Translations under genes and position numbers: made by a program
The notes under the pieces: model-generated
What the model saw: only the letters and a program-made list of their open reading frames with translations
What the model was told of the DNA's origin: nothing
The model's database searches: none
Assembly: GCA_035295745.1 (NCBI GenBank)
Contig: DATGIL010000022.1
Location: 1-64,000 of the forward strand
Source of the DNA: JAIQFL01 sp035295745
GTDB taxonomy: Bacteria; Acidobacteriota; Terriglobia; Bryobacterales; Bryobacteraceae
Direction: 5' to 3'
Length of the DNA: 64,000 nucleotides
Part shown: positions 43,245-52,753 of the stretch, in pieces
How the letters are laid out: every line of letters begins with the position of its first letter
How positions within the stretch are numbered: position 1 is the stretch's first letter

Positions 43245-46200
43245 TCAGTTCGCGGCGGTAACCTGACCGCCTTCGTCGGATTTTTTAATCCAGACCCTGA
43301 GAACACTGAAGAGGTGCTCCAGATCCACCGGCTTGGTAACGTAATCGCTTGCGCCGGCCTGTAAGCACATTTCACGATCGCCTTTCATGGCTTTGGCCGT
43401 CAAGGCAATGATCGGGAGTTCCCGAAAAGCCGGCATTTGACGGATCGCTTTCATGGTTTCCAAACCATCCATCTCCGGCATCATGATATCCATCAGGATA
43501 ACATCCACGTTGGGATGCTCTTGCAGGGCCTGGATGCCGGTACGCCCGTTTTCGGCATGGATGACCCCGAGATTATGTTGCTCCAGGACACTGGTGAGCG
43601 CGAAGATGTTTCGCAGATCGTCGTCCACCACCAGAACTTTACGCCCTGCCAGCGTGTGGTCGCTCTGGTGCAACGCGTCCAGCACACTACGCTGCACGTC
43701 AGACAAGTCCGATTCAGCGCGATGTAGAAGTAGAACGGTTTCCTCCAGCAGTCGTTCCAGAGAGGGTGCGTATCGAACGGTGCTGGTTCGCGAAAGCCGC
43801 CCAATGTTGTGTGCGTCGGCGTCCGTCAAACCGTGTCCATAGACCACGACAGGCGGAGTAAACGCCGCGACACGCCGCTGCAACTCCTGAATGAATTGAG
43901 CCGCGGAGCCCGATTTGAGACGATACGAGATCGCGACACCATCCAAAGAGGTTTGAGTCAGCATTGCGAGGGCGTCCGAAACGCTGGTCGCATGCACAAT
44001 ATCGACGTCATTCCCGGCGATCGCGACTTCTATGGTCTCGAGATCGTTAGGCTGGTCGCTCACCAGCAGCAGCTTTCGCGTTTTGTGCCGCCCTGATTCG
44101 CCGATTACTCCGAATGCCTGTGAGAGGCCTTCTCTACTGAGAGACTTCTCCACATAGGTCATTGCGCCGAGCGCCAAACCCCGCCGGCGGTCCTCGTCTC
44201 CCGATATGATATGCACCGGGATGTGCCTGGTTTGGGGGTCGTGCTTCAGCCGGTCCAAAATCGTCCAGCCCATCATGTCCGGCAGTCCGATATCGAGCGT
44301 GATTGCCTCTGGTTTATACTCTCGTGCGAGCGGCAGGGCGGTGTTACCTCGCAATGCCACCACAGCCTTGAGGTTGCGTTCATGGGCGATGTCCACCAGG
44401 ATGCGCGCAAAGGTGACATCGTCTTCGATAATCAGCAATACTGCATCGCCGGTTTTCACCAGATGCCGGTCATCCTCGATCGTTTCCACGATCGGGTCGG
44501 CCGAGCCGGGGGCGGGCTTCCTGCGGCTAGCGGCTTGTTGCACCCCAACCGTCGATTCTGCCTCTATCGCGGAGACTATCGCCTCGTCGCCCGAAGCGAT
44601 CCAAACTCTGAGCACGCTGAAGAGGTGATCCAGATCAACCGGCTTGGTCACGTAGTCGCTGGCGCCCGCCTCCAGGCATTTCTCACGGTCGCCTTTCATC
44701 GCCTTTGCCGTTAGCGCGATGATGGGCAGCCTGTTGAACTGTGGAAGCTGGCGGATTGCCCGAGTCGTCTCGTATCCGTCCATATCGGGCATCATGATAT
44801 CCATCAGAACGGCGTTGACGTCGGGATTCTCCTTCAGCAACTCGATTCCGGCGCGGCCATTCTCTGCGTGGACAACCCGGATGTTGTGCTCCTCCAGAAG
44901 ACTGCTAAGCGCGAAAATGTTCCGCAAGTCATCATCCACCACGAGGACTTTGCGGCCTGCGAGCACGACGTCCTTCTGGCGCAGATCGGCAATCAGGCTG
45001 CGCTGCCCATCCGACAGGTCGGCTTCGTTGCGATGGAGCAGCAGAACGCTCTCATCCAGCAACCTTTCGAGCGAGGGAGCATAATGCACCGTGCTGGTGC
45101 GTCCCAGACGGCGCAGTTCCCGCACGGTGGGCTCTGCCAGACCTTCGTCGGTGAAGACAATCACGGGGGGCACACGGTGCGCCTGTGCCTTTTGCAGTTC
45201 ATTGACAATGGCGCAGGGATCGATTTCCGGCAGACGAACAGTCGTGACGACCCCATCGACCGGTTGTTGTTCGATTTGGGAAAGTGCGGTCGCTCCGCTG
45301 TGCGCGGTGACAATTTCCAGGTCGGGGGCGCTGAGGCTTGCGCGAATCGCTTCCGTCTCGGCCGGGTTGCTGGAGATCAGCATGACGCGACGCGAACGGC
45401 GGAGCGCAAACTGTTCGATGAAGTCAAAGGTGCGGGCGAGAGTCTCCTTGGTGAGGGACTTCTCAAGGTGAGTCATCGCGCCCAATCCGAAGCTCCGCCG
45501 CCGGTTCTCGTTCCCGGAAATGATGTGCACTGGAATGTGCCGCGTGGCCGGGTCATGTTTCAGCCGGTCCAGGATGCTCCATCCCACCATGTCCGGAAGC
45601 TGAATATCCAGAGTGATGGCGGCAGGCTTGAACTCGCGAGCCAGGCCGAGCGCGGTACTGCCGCGGAAGGCCACCAGGACCTTTAGTTTACGCTCATGCC
45701 CCAGATCGAGAAGAATGCGCGCGAAGGTCGGGTCGTCTTCCACGATGAGGAGTACCGAATCGCCCGGCTGGATATTGTTGCGGTCGTCATCCACCATCTC
45801 CGCCAGTTCCTCATCGGAAAGCACAACCTTCGGCTTCGGCGGCACGATGATCTCGATGCGAGCCTCTTCCGGAACGGCCTCAATCGCGGTCGAGCCGCCC
45901 AGGTAGTGCGTTTCCGTCTTAGGCTGCACCACCGCGCCGAGATAGGTCTGCGGGAGATAGAGAGTGAAGGTACTGCCGACCGCCGGTTCGCTTTCCAGGC
46001 TTATCTCGCCGCCCAGAAGGCGCGCCAGTTCGCGGCTGATGGAAAGCCCCAGCCCGGTCCCACCGTATTTGCGGCTGGTGGTGCCGTCCGCCTGTTGGAA
46101 GGCCTCGAAGATGATCTTCTGCTTGTCCTTCGGGATGCCGATACCGGTGTCGATCACGCTGAACGCGACCACGGTTTTGGCCCGACCCAGCACCGGATGT

Positions 46201-49200
46201 CCGGGACGCCATCCTTGCGGCGCTCGTTCGATTCTGAGTTTCACGAAGCCAGTAGCGGTAAACTTCAAGGCGTTCGACAACAGATTCTTGAGTACCTGCT
46301 GCAGACGCTTGGCGTCGGTATGGATCGAATCCGGCAGTTTGGGATCGAGCTCGATCATGAATTCCAGGCCCTTGCCGTCGGCGACGTGGCGGAAGGTGCG
46401 GGCACAGTAATCCTGGAGGTCGTTGAACCGTACGCTGCCGACTTCCACGTCCATCTTGCCCGACTCGATCTTGCTCAGATCGAGAATGTCGTTGATGAGC
46501 GCCAGCAGGTCCGTACCGGACGTGTGGATGGTTTCCGCATAGTTGACCTGCTTGGGGCTGAGGTTGCGTTCCGAGTTCTCCTGCAGCATCTTGGCGAGGA
46601 TGAGCAGGTTGTTGAGAGGCGTACGCAACTCGTGGCTCATGTTCGCGAGGAACTCGCTCTTGTACTTCGAGGTAAGCGCGAGCTGCTCGGCCTTTTCCTC
46701 CAGTGCGGCCTTGGCCTGCTCCACTTCGCGGCTCTTGGTTTCCACTTCGGCCTTCTGCTCCGCGAGCAGTTGCGCCTTCTCCTCGAGTTCCAGGTTGGTC
46801 TTCTGCAACTGTTCCGTCAGCGCCTGGGATTGTTTCAGCAATTCCTCGGTACGCATTGTCGCCGCGATCGTGTTCAGCACGATACCGATGGACTGCGTAA
46901 GCTGGTCGAGAAACGCCAGGTGAACTTCATTGAATGAGCGGAAAGAGGCGAGCTCAATTACGGCCTTGGCCTCGTTCTGGAACAGCACCGGGAGAAGCAC
47001 AATGCTCGCCGGCGCGGCCTCGCCGAGGCTCGAAGTGACACGGATGTAATCGGGTGGAACATCGGTCACCAGCATGCGCTCCTTGTCGTGTGCGCACTGC
47101 CCGATCAGGGACTGCCCAATCCGGTAGACCTCCGGCGCATTTCCGCTCAGTCCGAACGCGGCCAACAGGCGAAGGGTCGTCTCACCTTCGGCCTTCTCAG
47201 CCATATAGAAGGTGCCGAGACGCGCACCCACTACCGGCGCCAACTCCGAAAGCAGGAGCTGGGCGACTGCCATCAGGTCGCGCTGACCTTGCAACATTCC
47301 GGTGAACTTGGCGATATTCGTCTTGAGCCAGTCCTGATCTTTGTTCTGGCGCGTCGTCTCGGCTAGCGTTCCGATCATCTGGTTGATGTTGTCCTTCAGT
47401 GCGGCCACTTCGCCCTGCGCTTCCACGGCGATCGAGCGGGTAAGATCGCCGCTGGTTACGGATGTGGCGACGTCGGCGATCGCGCGGACCTGCGTAGTGA
47501 GGTTGGCCGCCAATTGGTTCACGTTGTCGGTCAAGTCTCGCCAGATTCCGGCCGCACCCGGCACACGCGCCTGGCCGCCGAGCTTACCTTCGATGCCCAC
47601 CTCACGGGCAACGCTCGTTACCTGGTCGGCGAACGTAGCGAGCGTATCGATCATACCGTTGATCGTGTCCGCCAGTTCCGCAATCTCACCCTTGGTTTCG
47701 AGCACCAACTTGCGCTTCAAGTCGCCGTTGGCCACGGCGGTCACGACCTTGGCAATGTGGCGGACCTGCGTCGTGAGGTTCGCCGCCATGATATTCACGT
47801 TGTCGGTGAGATCCTTCCACACGCCCGCCACGCCGCGCACTTCGGCCTGGCCGCCCAGCTTGCCTTCGGTACCGACCTCGCGCGCCACACGCGTGACTTC
47901 GCTCGCGAAACTGTTGAGCTGGTCGACCATCGTGTTGATGGTGTTCTTCAGCTCCAGAATTTCGCCGCGTACGTCCACCGTGATCTTTCGGGAAAGATCG
48001 CCTTTCGCCACCGCCGTGGTCACGTCGGCGATATTGCGCACCTGGTTCGTTAGGTTCGACGCCATCGAGTTCACGGACTCGGTGAGATCCTTCCAGGTAC
48101 CTGCAACGCCGTAGACGTCCGCCTGTCCACCGAGCTTACCTTCGGTACCGACCTCGCGCGCCACGCGCGTCACTTCCGACGAGAACGAGCTGAGCTGATC
48201 GACCATCGTGTTGATGGTGTTCTTCAGCTCCAGAATTTCACCACGCACGTCCACCGTAATCTTGCGGCTGAGGTCTCCGCGCGCCACCGCCGTCGTTACG
48301 TCCGCGATGTTGCGTACCTGAGCCGTTAAGTTGGATGCCATCGAATTCACCGACTCCGTAAGGTCGCGCCACACGCCCGCGACGCCCTTTACGTCGGCCT
48401 GTCCGCCCAGCTTGCCTTCCGTTCCGACCTCGCGCGCCACGCGCGTCACTTCGGATGCGAAAGACCAAAGCTGGTCCACCATGGTGTTGATGGTGTCCTT
48501 CAGCGAGAGAATTTCGCCGCGCACGTCTACCGTGATCTTGCGCGAGAGATCGCCGCGCGCCACCGCCGTCGTGACCTCGGCGATGTTGCGAACCTGGTTG
48601 GTCAGGTTCGACGCCATGGAGTTGACCGATTCGGTAAGCTCCTTCCAGGTTCCAGCGACGCCCGGCACGTTCGCCTGTCCGCCCAACTTGCCTTCCGTTC
48701 CGACCTCGCGCGCCACACGCGTCACTTCCGAAGCGAACGACGAGAGCTGGTCCACCATCACGTTGATGGTGTCCTTCAGGGCGAGGATCTCACCGCGCAC
48801 GTCCACCGTGATCTTGCGCGAGAGATCGCCCTTCGCGACGGCAGTCGTCACGTCGGCAATGTTGCGGACCTGGGCCGTGAGATTCGACGCCATCGAATTG
48901 ACGTTCTCGGTCAAGTCCTTCCAAACGCCGGCGACGCCCTTCACATCCGCCTGTCCGCCCAGCTTGCCTTCGGTACCGACCTCCTTCGCCACGCGCGTCA
49001 CTTCCGAAGCGAAGGAGTTCAACTGGTCCACCATGGTGTTGATCGTGTCCTTCAGCGAGAGAATCTCACCACGGACGTCCACGGTAATCTTGCGCGAGAG
49101 ATCGCCGCGCGCTACCGCTGTCGTCACGTCGGCGATGTTGCGGACCTGGTTCGTGAGGTTCGACGCCATGGAGTTGACGGATTCGGTAAGCTCCTTCCAC

Positions 49201-52022
49201 ACACCGGCCACACCCGATACATTGGCCTGTCCGCCGAGTTTGCCTTCGGTGCCAACCTCCTTCGCCACGCGCGTCACTTCGGACGCGAACGACGAGAGCT
49301 GATCCACCATAGTATTGATGGTGTCCTTGAGCGCCAGAATTTCACCGCGCACATCCACCGTGATCTTGCGCGAGAGATCGCCTTTCGCCACCGCCGTAGT
49401 GACGTCCGCGATGTTGCGGACCTGCGCCGTGAGGTTCGACGCCATCGAGTTCACGGACTCGGTCAAATCGCGCCACACGCCCGCCACACCCTTCACATCG
49501 GCCTGTCCACCGAGCTTACCTTCGGTGCCGACCTCCTTGGCGACGCGCGTTACCTCCGAAGCAAATCCATTGAGCTGGTCGACCATCACGTTGATAGTGT
49601 TCTTCAGTGCGAGGATTTCGCCACGCACGTCCACCGTGATCTTGCGACTGAGGTCGCCACGCGCAACGGCCGTCGTCACGTCCGCGATGTTGCGCACCTG
49701 TGCGGTAAGGTTCGAGGCCATCGAGTTCACGGACTCGGTGAGATCCTTCCAGGTGCCGGCCACACCACGCACGTCGGCCTGTCCGCCAAGCTTACCTTCG
49801 GTTCCCACTTCGCGCGCCACGCGCGTCACTTCCGAAGCGAACGAGCTGAGCTGATCTACCATCACGTTGATGGTGTTCTTCAATTCCAGAATTTCGCCGC
49901 GCGCATCCACTGAAATCTTGGTGGTAAGGTCGCCCTTGGCCACGGCGGTGGTCACTTCTGCGATGTTGCGGACCTGCGTCGTGAGGTTCGCCGCCATGAA
50001 GTTCACGTTGTCCGTGAGATCTTTCCAGACGCCCGCCACGCCGGGCACGCTGGCCTGGCCGCCGAGCTTGCCTTCCGTGCCCACCTCGCGCGCCACACGC
50101 GTCACTTCCGACGCGAAGCCGTTGAGCTGGTCCACCATCACGTTGATGGCGTTCTTTAACTCCAGAATTTCGCCGCGTACGTCCACGGTGATCTTGCGCG
50201 AAAGGTCGCCCTTCGCCACCGCGGTCGTCACGTCGGCGATGTTGCGCACCTGGGCCGTAAGGTTCGACGCCATCGAGTTGACAGACTCCGTCAAATCGCG
50301 CCATACGCCGGCGACGCCCTTCACGTCGGCCTGTCCTCCGAGCTTGCCTTCCGTGCCCACCTCGCGCGCCACGCGCGTCACTTCCGACGCAAATGAATTG
50401 AGCTGGTCCACCATGATGTTCAGGGTGTTCTTCAGCTCCTGAATTTCGCCCCGCGCCGTCACCGTAATCTTCGTGGAAAGGTCGCCCTTGGCAACGGCGG
50501 TGGCAACATCCGCGATGTTGCGGACCTGGTTCGTCAGATTGCCCGCCATGCTATTAACGGAATCGGTAAGGTCTTTCCAGGTGCCCGCTACGCCTGGCAC
50601 ATTCGCCTGTCCGCCCAGTTTGCCTTCCGTTCCAACTTCTTTGGCGACGCGCGTAACCTCCGACGCGAAGGATGAAAGCTGGTCCACCATCGTGTTGATG
50701 GTATTCTTCAGTTCCAGAATTTCTCCGCGTACGTCAACCGTGATCTTGCGAGACAGATCGCCTTTCGCCACCGCAGTGGTCACCTCGGCGATATTTCGGA
50801 CCTGGGCCGTAAGGTTTCCGGTCATGGAGTTTACGGAATCGGTCAAATCCTTCCAGACGCCGGCGACGCCTTTCACATCGGCCTGTCCGCCGAGCTTGCC
50901 TTCCGTTCCCACCTCGCGCGCCACACGCGTCACTTCCGAAGCAAAACCGTTGAGTTGGTCGACCATCACATTGATGGTGTCTTTCAATGCCAGAATTTCC
51001 CCACGAACGTCCACCGTGATCTTGCGGCTCAGGTCACCCTTCGCGACGGCCGTCGTCACGTCGGCAATGTTGCGCACCTGGGCCGTAAGATTTCCGGCCA
51101 TCAGGTTCACGTTGTCGGTCAAATCCTTCCAAACACCGCCTACGCCGCGGACCTCCGCCTGTCCGCCAAGCTTTCCTTCCGTTCCCACCTCGCGTGCCAC
51201 ACGTGTAACTTCGCCCGCAAATGCGTTCAATTGGTCCACCATCGTGTTGATGGTGTTCTTCAGTTCCAGAATTTCCCCCTGCACATTGACGGTGATTTTC
51301 TTCGAAAGGTCGCCATTGGCAATCGCGGTCGCTACCTCTGCGATATTGCGAACCTGGGCGGTGAGGTTGCCCGCCATCGAGTTCACACTGTCGGTCAAAT
51401 CCTTCCAGACACCGGCGACGCCCTTGACGTCCGCCTGTCCGCCGAGTTTGCCCTCGCTACCGACCTCGCGCGCCACGCGCGTCACTTCGTTGGCGAATGA
51501 GTTGAGCTGTTCGACCATGGTGTTGACGACGCGCGCGGTGTGAAGGAACTCGCCTTTCAGCGCGCGGCCATCCACGTCCAGAGTCATCGTTTGGGAGAGA
51601 TCGCCCTCCGCCACCGCGCCGATCACACGGGCCACTTCGGTCGACGGGCGAACCAGATCGCCGATCAACTCATTTACCGACTCCACGCAATCCGCCCACC
51701 CCCCCGCGCTGGCGCCCAGCGAAGCGCGCTGGGAGATCCGGCCCTCTTTTCCCACCGCGTTACTGATACGGCCGAACTCCTCGCGCATGCGGTCGTTCAT
51801 CTCGAAAATGGCGTTCACCGTATCGAAAATCTTCCCCGGAACCCCGGTCTGGTCGACGGGAAGGCGAACGGAGAAGTCGCCCTTCTGAAAAGCCACCAGG
51901 ATGCGCAGCAGTAATCCTGTATCCAGCTGCTCTGGTGATTGATGACCGTTACCGGCATTTCTGTGGTTATTGGATTTTGTCTTAGCTGTAGGCTGGGGCA
52001 TTGTGGAACTCTGCACAATCAT
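43245..52022 (-). CDS. giant soluble HAMP-array hybrid histidine kinase (Nik1/Os-1-like)
   Basis: A 2,925-residue protein with no membrane segment. Residues ~35-179 hold divergent HAMP-like units. Residues 180-1559 are fifteen tandem 92-residue repeats (start VTRVAREVGTEGKLGGQA, end MVDQLNSFASE). A GAF domain follows (~1580-1720), then a long coiled coil, the kinase core with phospho-His H1797 in MSHELRTP, and an ATPase domain (~1905-2025). Two successive copies of a receiver triplet end the protein: canonical receiver (first acceptor D2139), degenerate receiver, canonical receiver (D2408), then the same three again. The repeat is the ~90-residue unit of group III fungal kinases, which usually have five to six. 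A soluble osmotic or stress sensor is likely. Start is ATG 52022 or ATG 52001. Confidence 0.93.
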   Translation of the reverse strand: MIVQSSTMPQPTAKTKSNNHRNAGNGHQSPEQLDTGLLLRILVAFQKGDFSVRLPVDQTGVPGKIFDTVNAIFEMNDRMREEFGRISNAVGKEGRISQRASLGASAGGWADCVESVNELIGDLVRPSTEVARVIGAVAEGDLSQTMTLDVDGRALKGEFLHTARVVNTMVEQLNSFANEVTRVAREVGSEGKLGGQADVKGVAGVWKDLTDSVNSMAGNLTAQVRNIAEVATAIANGDLSKKITVNVQGEILELKNTINTMVDQLNAFAGEVTRVAREVGTEGKLGGQAEVRGVGGVWKDLTDNVNLMAGNLTAQVRNIADVTTAVAKGDLSRKITVDVRGEILALKDTINVMVDQLNGFASEVTRVAREVGTEGKLGGQADVKGVAGVWKDLTDSVNSMTGNLTAQVRNIAEVTTAVAKGDLSRKITVDVRGEILELKNTINTMVDQLSSFASEVTRVAKEVGTEGKLGGQANVPGVAGTWKDLTDSVNSMAGNLTNQVRNIADVATAVAKGDLSTKITVTARGEIQELKNTLNIMVDQLNSFASEVTRVAREVGTEGKLGGQADVKGVAGVWRDLTESVNSMASNLTAQVRNIADVTTAVAKGDLSRKITVDVRGEILELKNAINVMVDQLNGFASEVTRVAREVGTEGKLGGQASVPGVAGVWKDLTDNVNFMAANLTTQVRNIAEVTTAVAKGDLTTKISVDARGEILELKNTINVMVDQLSSFASEVTRVAREVGTEGKLGGQADVRGVAGTWKDLTESVNSMASNLTAQVRNIADVTTAVARGDLSRKITVDVRGEILALKNTINVMVDQLNGFASEVTRVAKEVGTEGKLGGQADVKGVAGVWRDLTESVNSMASNLTAQVRNIADVTTAVAKGDLSRKITVDVRGEILALKDTINTMVDQLSSFASEVTRVAKEVGTEGKLGGQANVSGVAGVWKELTESVNSMASNLTNQVRNIADVTTAVARGDLSRKITVDVRGEILSLKDTINTMVDQLNSFASEVTRVAKEVGTEGKLGGQADVKGVAGVWKDLTENVNSMASNLTAQVRNIADVTTAVAKGDLSRKITVDVRGEILALKDTINVMVDQLSSFASEVTRVAREVGTEGKLGGQANVPGVAGTWKELTESVNSMASNLTNQVRNIAEVTTAVARGDLSRKITVDVRGEILSLKDTINTMVDQLWSFASEVTRVAREVGTEGKLGGQADVKGVAGVWRDLTESVNSMASNLTAQVRNIADVTTAVARGDLSRKITVDVRGEILELKNTINTMVDQLSSFSSEVTRVAREVGTEGKLGGQADVYGVAGTWKDLTESVNSMASNLTNQVRNIADVTTAVAKGDLSRKITVDVRGEILELKNTINTMVDQLNSFASEVTRVAREVGTEGKLGGQAEVRGVAGVWKDLTDNVNIMAANLTTQVRHIAKVVTAVANGDLKRKLVLETKGEIAELADTINGMIDTLATFADQVTSVAREVGIEGKLGGQARVPGAAGIWRDLTDNVNQLAANLTTQVRAIADVATSVTSGDLTRSIAVEAQGEVAALKDNINQMIGTLAETTRQNKDQDWLKTNIAKFTGMLQGQRDLMAVAQLLLSELAPVVGARLGTFYMAEKAEGETTLRLLAAFGLSGNAPEVYRIGQSLIGQCAHDKERMLVTDVPPDYIRVTSSLGEAAPASIVLLPVLFQNEAKAVIELASFRSFNEVHLAFLDQLTQSIGIVLNTIAATMRTEELLKQSQALTEQLQKTNLELEEKAQLLAEQKAEVETKSREVEQAKAALEEKAEQLALTSKYKSEFLANMSHELRTPLNNLLILAKMLQENSERNLSPKQVNYAETIHTSGTDLLALINDILDLSKIESGKMDVEVGSVRFNDLQDYCARTFRHVADGKGLEFMIELDPKLPDSIHTDAKRLQQVLKNLLSNALKFTATGFVKLRIERAPQGWRPGHPVLGRAKTVVAFSVIDTGIGIPKDKQKIIFEAFQQADGTTSRKYGGTGLGLSISRELARLLGGEISLESEPAVGSTFTLYLPQTYLGAVVQPKTETHYLGGSTAIEAVPEEARIEIIVPPKPKVVLSDEELAEMVDDDRNNIQPGDSVLLIVEDDPTFARILLDLGHERKLKVLVAFRGSTALGLAREFKPAAITLDIQLPDMVGWSILDRLKHDPATRHIPVHIISGNENRRRSFGLGAMTHLEKSLTKETLARTFDFIEQFALRRSRRVMLISSNPAETEAIRASLSAPDLEIVTAHSGATALSQIEQQPVDGVVTTVRLPEIDPCAIVNELQKAQAHRVPPVIVFTDEGLAEPTVRELRRLGRTSTVHYAPSLERLLDESVLLLHRNEADLSDGQRSLIADLRQKDVVLAGRKVLVVDDDLRNIFALSSLLEEHNIRVVHAENGRAGIELLKENPDVNAVLMDIMMPDMDGYETTRAIRQLPQFNRLPIIALTAKAMKGDREKCLEAGASDYVTKPVDLDHLFSVLRVWIASGDEAIVSAIEAESTVGVQQAASRRKPAPGSADPIVETIEDDRHLVKTGDAVLLIIEDDVTFARILVDIAHERNLKAVVALRGNTALPLAREYKPEAITLDIGLPDMMGWTILDRLKHDPQTRHIPVHIISGDEDRRRGLALGAMTYVEKSLSREGLSQAFGVIGESGRHKTRKLLLVSDQPNDLETIEVAIAGNDVDIVHATSVSDALAMLTQTSLDGVAISYRLKSGSAAQFIQELQRRVAAFTPPVVVYGHGLTDADAHNIGRLSRTSTVRYAPSLERLLEETVLLLHRAESDLSDVQRSVLDALHQSDHTLAGRKVLVVDDDLRNIFALTSVLEQHNLGVIHAENGRTGIQALQEHPNVDVILMDIMMPEMDGLETMKAIRQMPAFRELPIIALTAKAMKGDREMCLQAGASDYVTKPVDLEHLFSVLRVWIKKSDEGGQVTAAN
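47346..51485 (-). repeat. 276-bp coding tandem repeat, fifteen units (HAMP array)
   Basis: Fifteen in-frame units of exactly 276 bp encode the HAMP repeats. Inner units differ by only a few residues (for example AREV/AKEV, ADVKG/ANVPG, LTAQ/LTNQ), while the first and the last two are more divergent. The high identity of the inner units suggests recent expansion or gene conversion. The opposite strand is open for long stretches only because of this regular repeat. Confidence 0.95.
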
Positions 52023-52177
52023 ATCTGTTAGTGGCCTCTCGCTACATCTGTCGGACGAAATCTGTGTTCATTAATGCACAGTCGTTGGTTAGTAAGTACT
52101 GCAGGACTATTCGAGAATATGCGTTCAGCGTGTCTGTGTAGCCGCCCTTCAAGGGTTTTCGGTAGAATATCTGCTTT

Positions 52178-52753
52178 ATGGAGCAGAGCCCCGACGCGGT
52201 ATCGTCGCTCATGGGCCGATTCCGGCAGGGTGACCGGACCGCGGCGAATCAGTTGGTTGAGTTGCTCTATCCGCAGCTTAAGAAACTGGCATCATCCCGG
52301 ATGCGCCGGGAATCGCCTTACCACACCTGGCAGCCCACGGTCCTGGTCAATGAGCTTTACCTGGAGTTGATCAAGATTCGCGCGTTGCAGCCCTCGAGCG
52401 ACGGGGGAGATGGGGAAAAAACTGCATTCCTGAAATTATCGGCTCATCTGATGCGGCGCCTGCTGATTCACCATTCCCGTCCCTTGGCCAAACACGTCGC
52501 GCGCGAGGAGATCAACGAAGAATTTTCCGGAACTGACCGGGGAAACGCCTCACTGGAAGAAATCGATTGTGCGCTCGACCGCCTCGCCGCCATCGATCCG
52601 CAACTCCGCACAGTTGTGGAGTTGCGCGTCTTTGAAGGCCTCACTGGCGAGGAAATTGCAGAACGGATGGGCTGCTCGCCACGGACCGTCACGCGGTATT
52701 GGAACTTCTCCCGCAACTGGCTGGCGCAAGAGTTGGGAACCTTCAAGTCGTGA
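52178..52753 (+). CDS. ECF-type RNA polymerase sigma factor
   Basis: A 191-residue sigma factor of the acidobacterial/planctomycete ECF group (TIGR02999-like). Region 2 lies at ~20-95 (LVELLYPQLKKLA, PTVLVNELYLELIK) and region 4 at ~130-180 (RTVVELRVFEGLTGEEIAERMGCSPRTVTRYW). A TAGAAT box ends 9 nt before the ATG, so the transcript may be leaderless. The stop overlaps the GTG of the Ser/Thr kinase gene. Kinase-coupled sigma factors of this group lack an anti-sigma gene; phosphorylation by the partner kinase is a plausible control. Confidence 0.93.
   Translation: MEQSPDAVSSLMGRFRQGDRTAANQLVELLYPQLKKLASSRMRRESPYHTWQPTVLVNELYLELIKIRALQPSSDGGDGEKTAFLKLSAHLMRRLLIHHSRPLAKHVAREEINEEFSGTDRGNASLEEIDCALDRLAAIDPQLRTVVELRVFEGLTGEEIAERMGCSPRTVTRYWNFSRNWLAQELGTFKS

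Noticed and set aside
47341..51543. Long plus-strand frames opposite the HAMP array
   Set aside because: They are antisense shadows repeated every 276 bp by the HAMP coding repeat, with no independent features.
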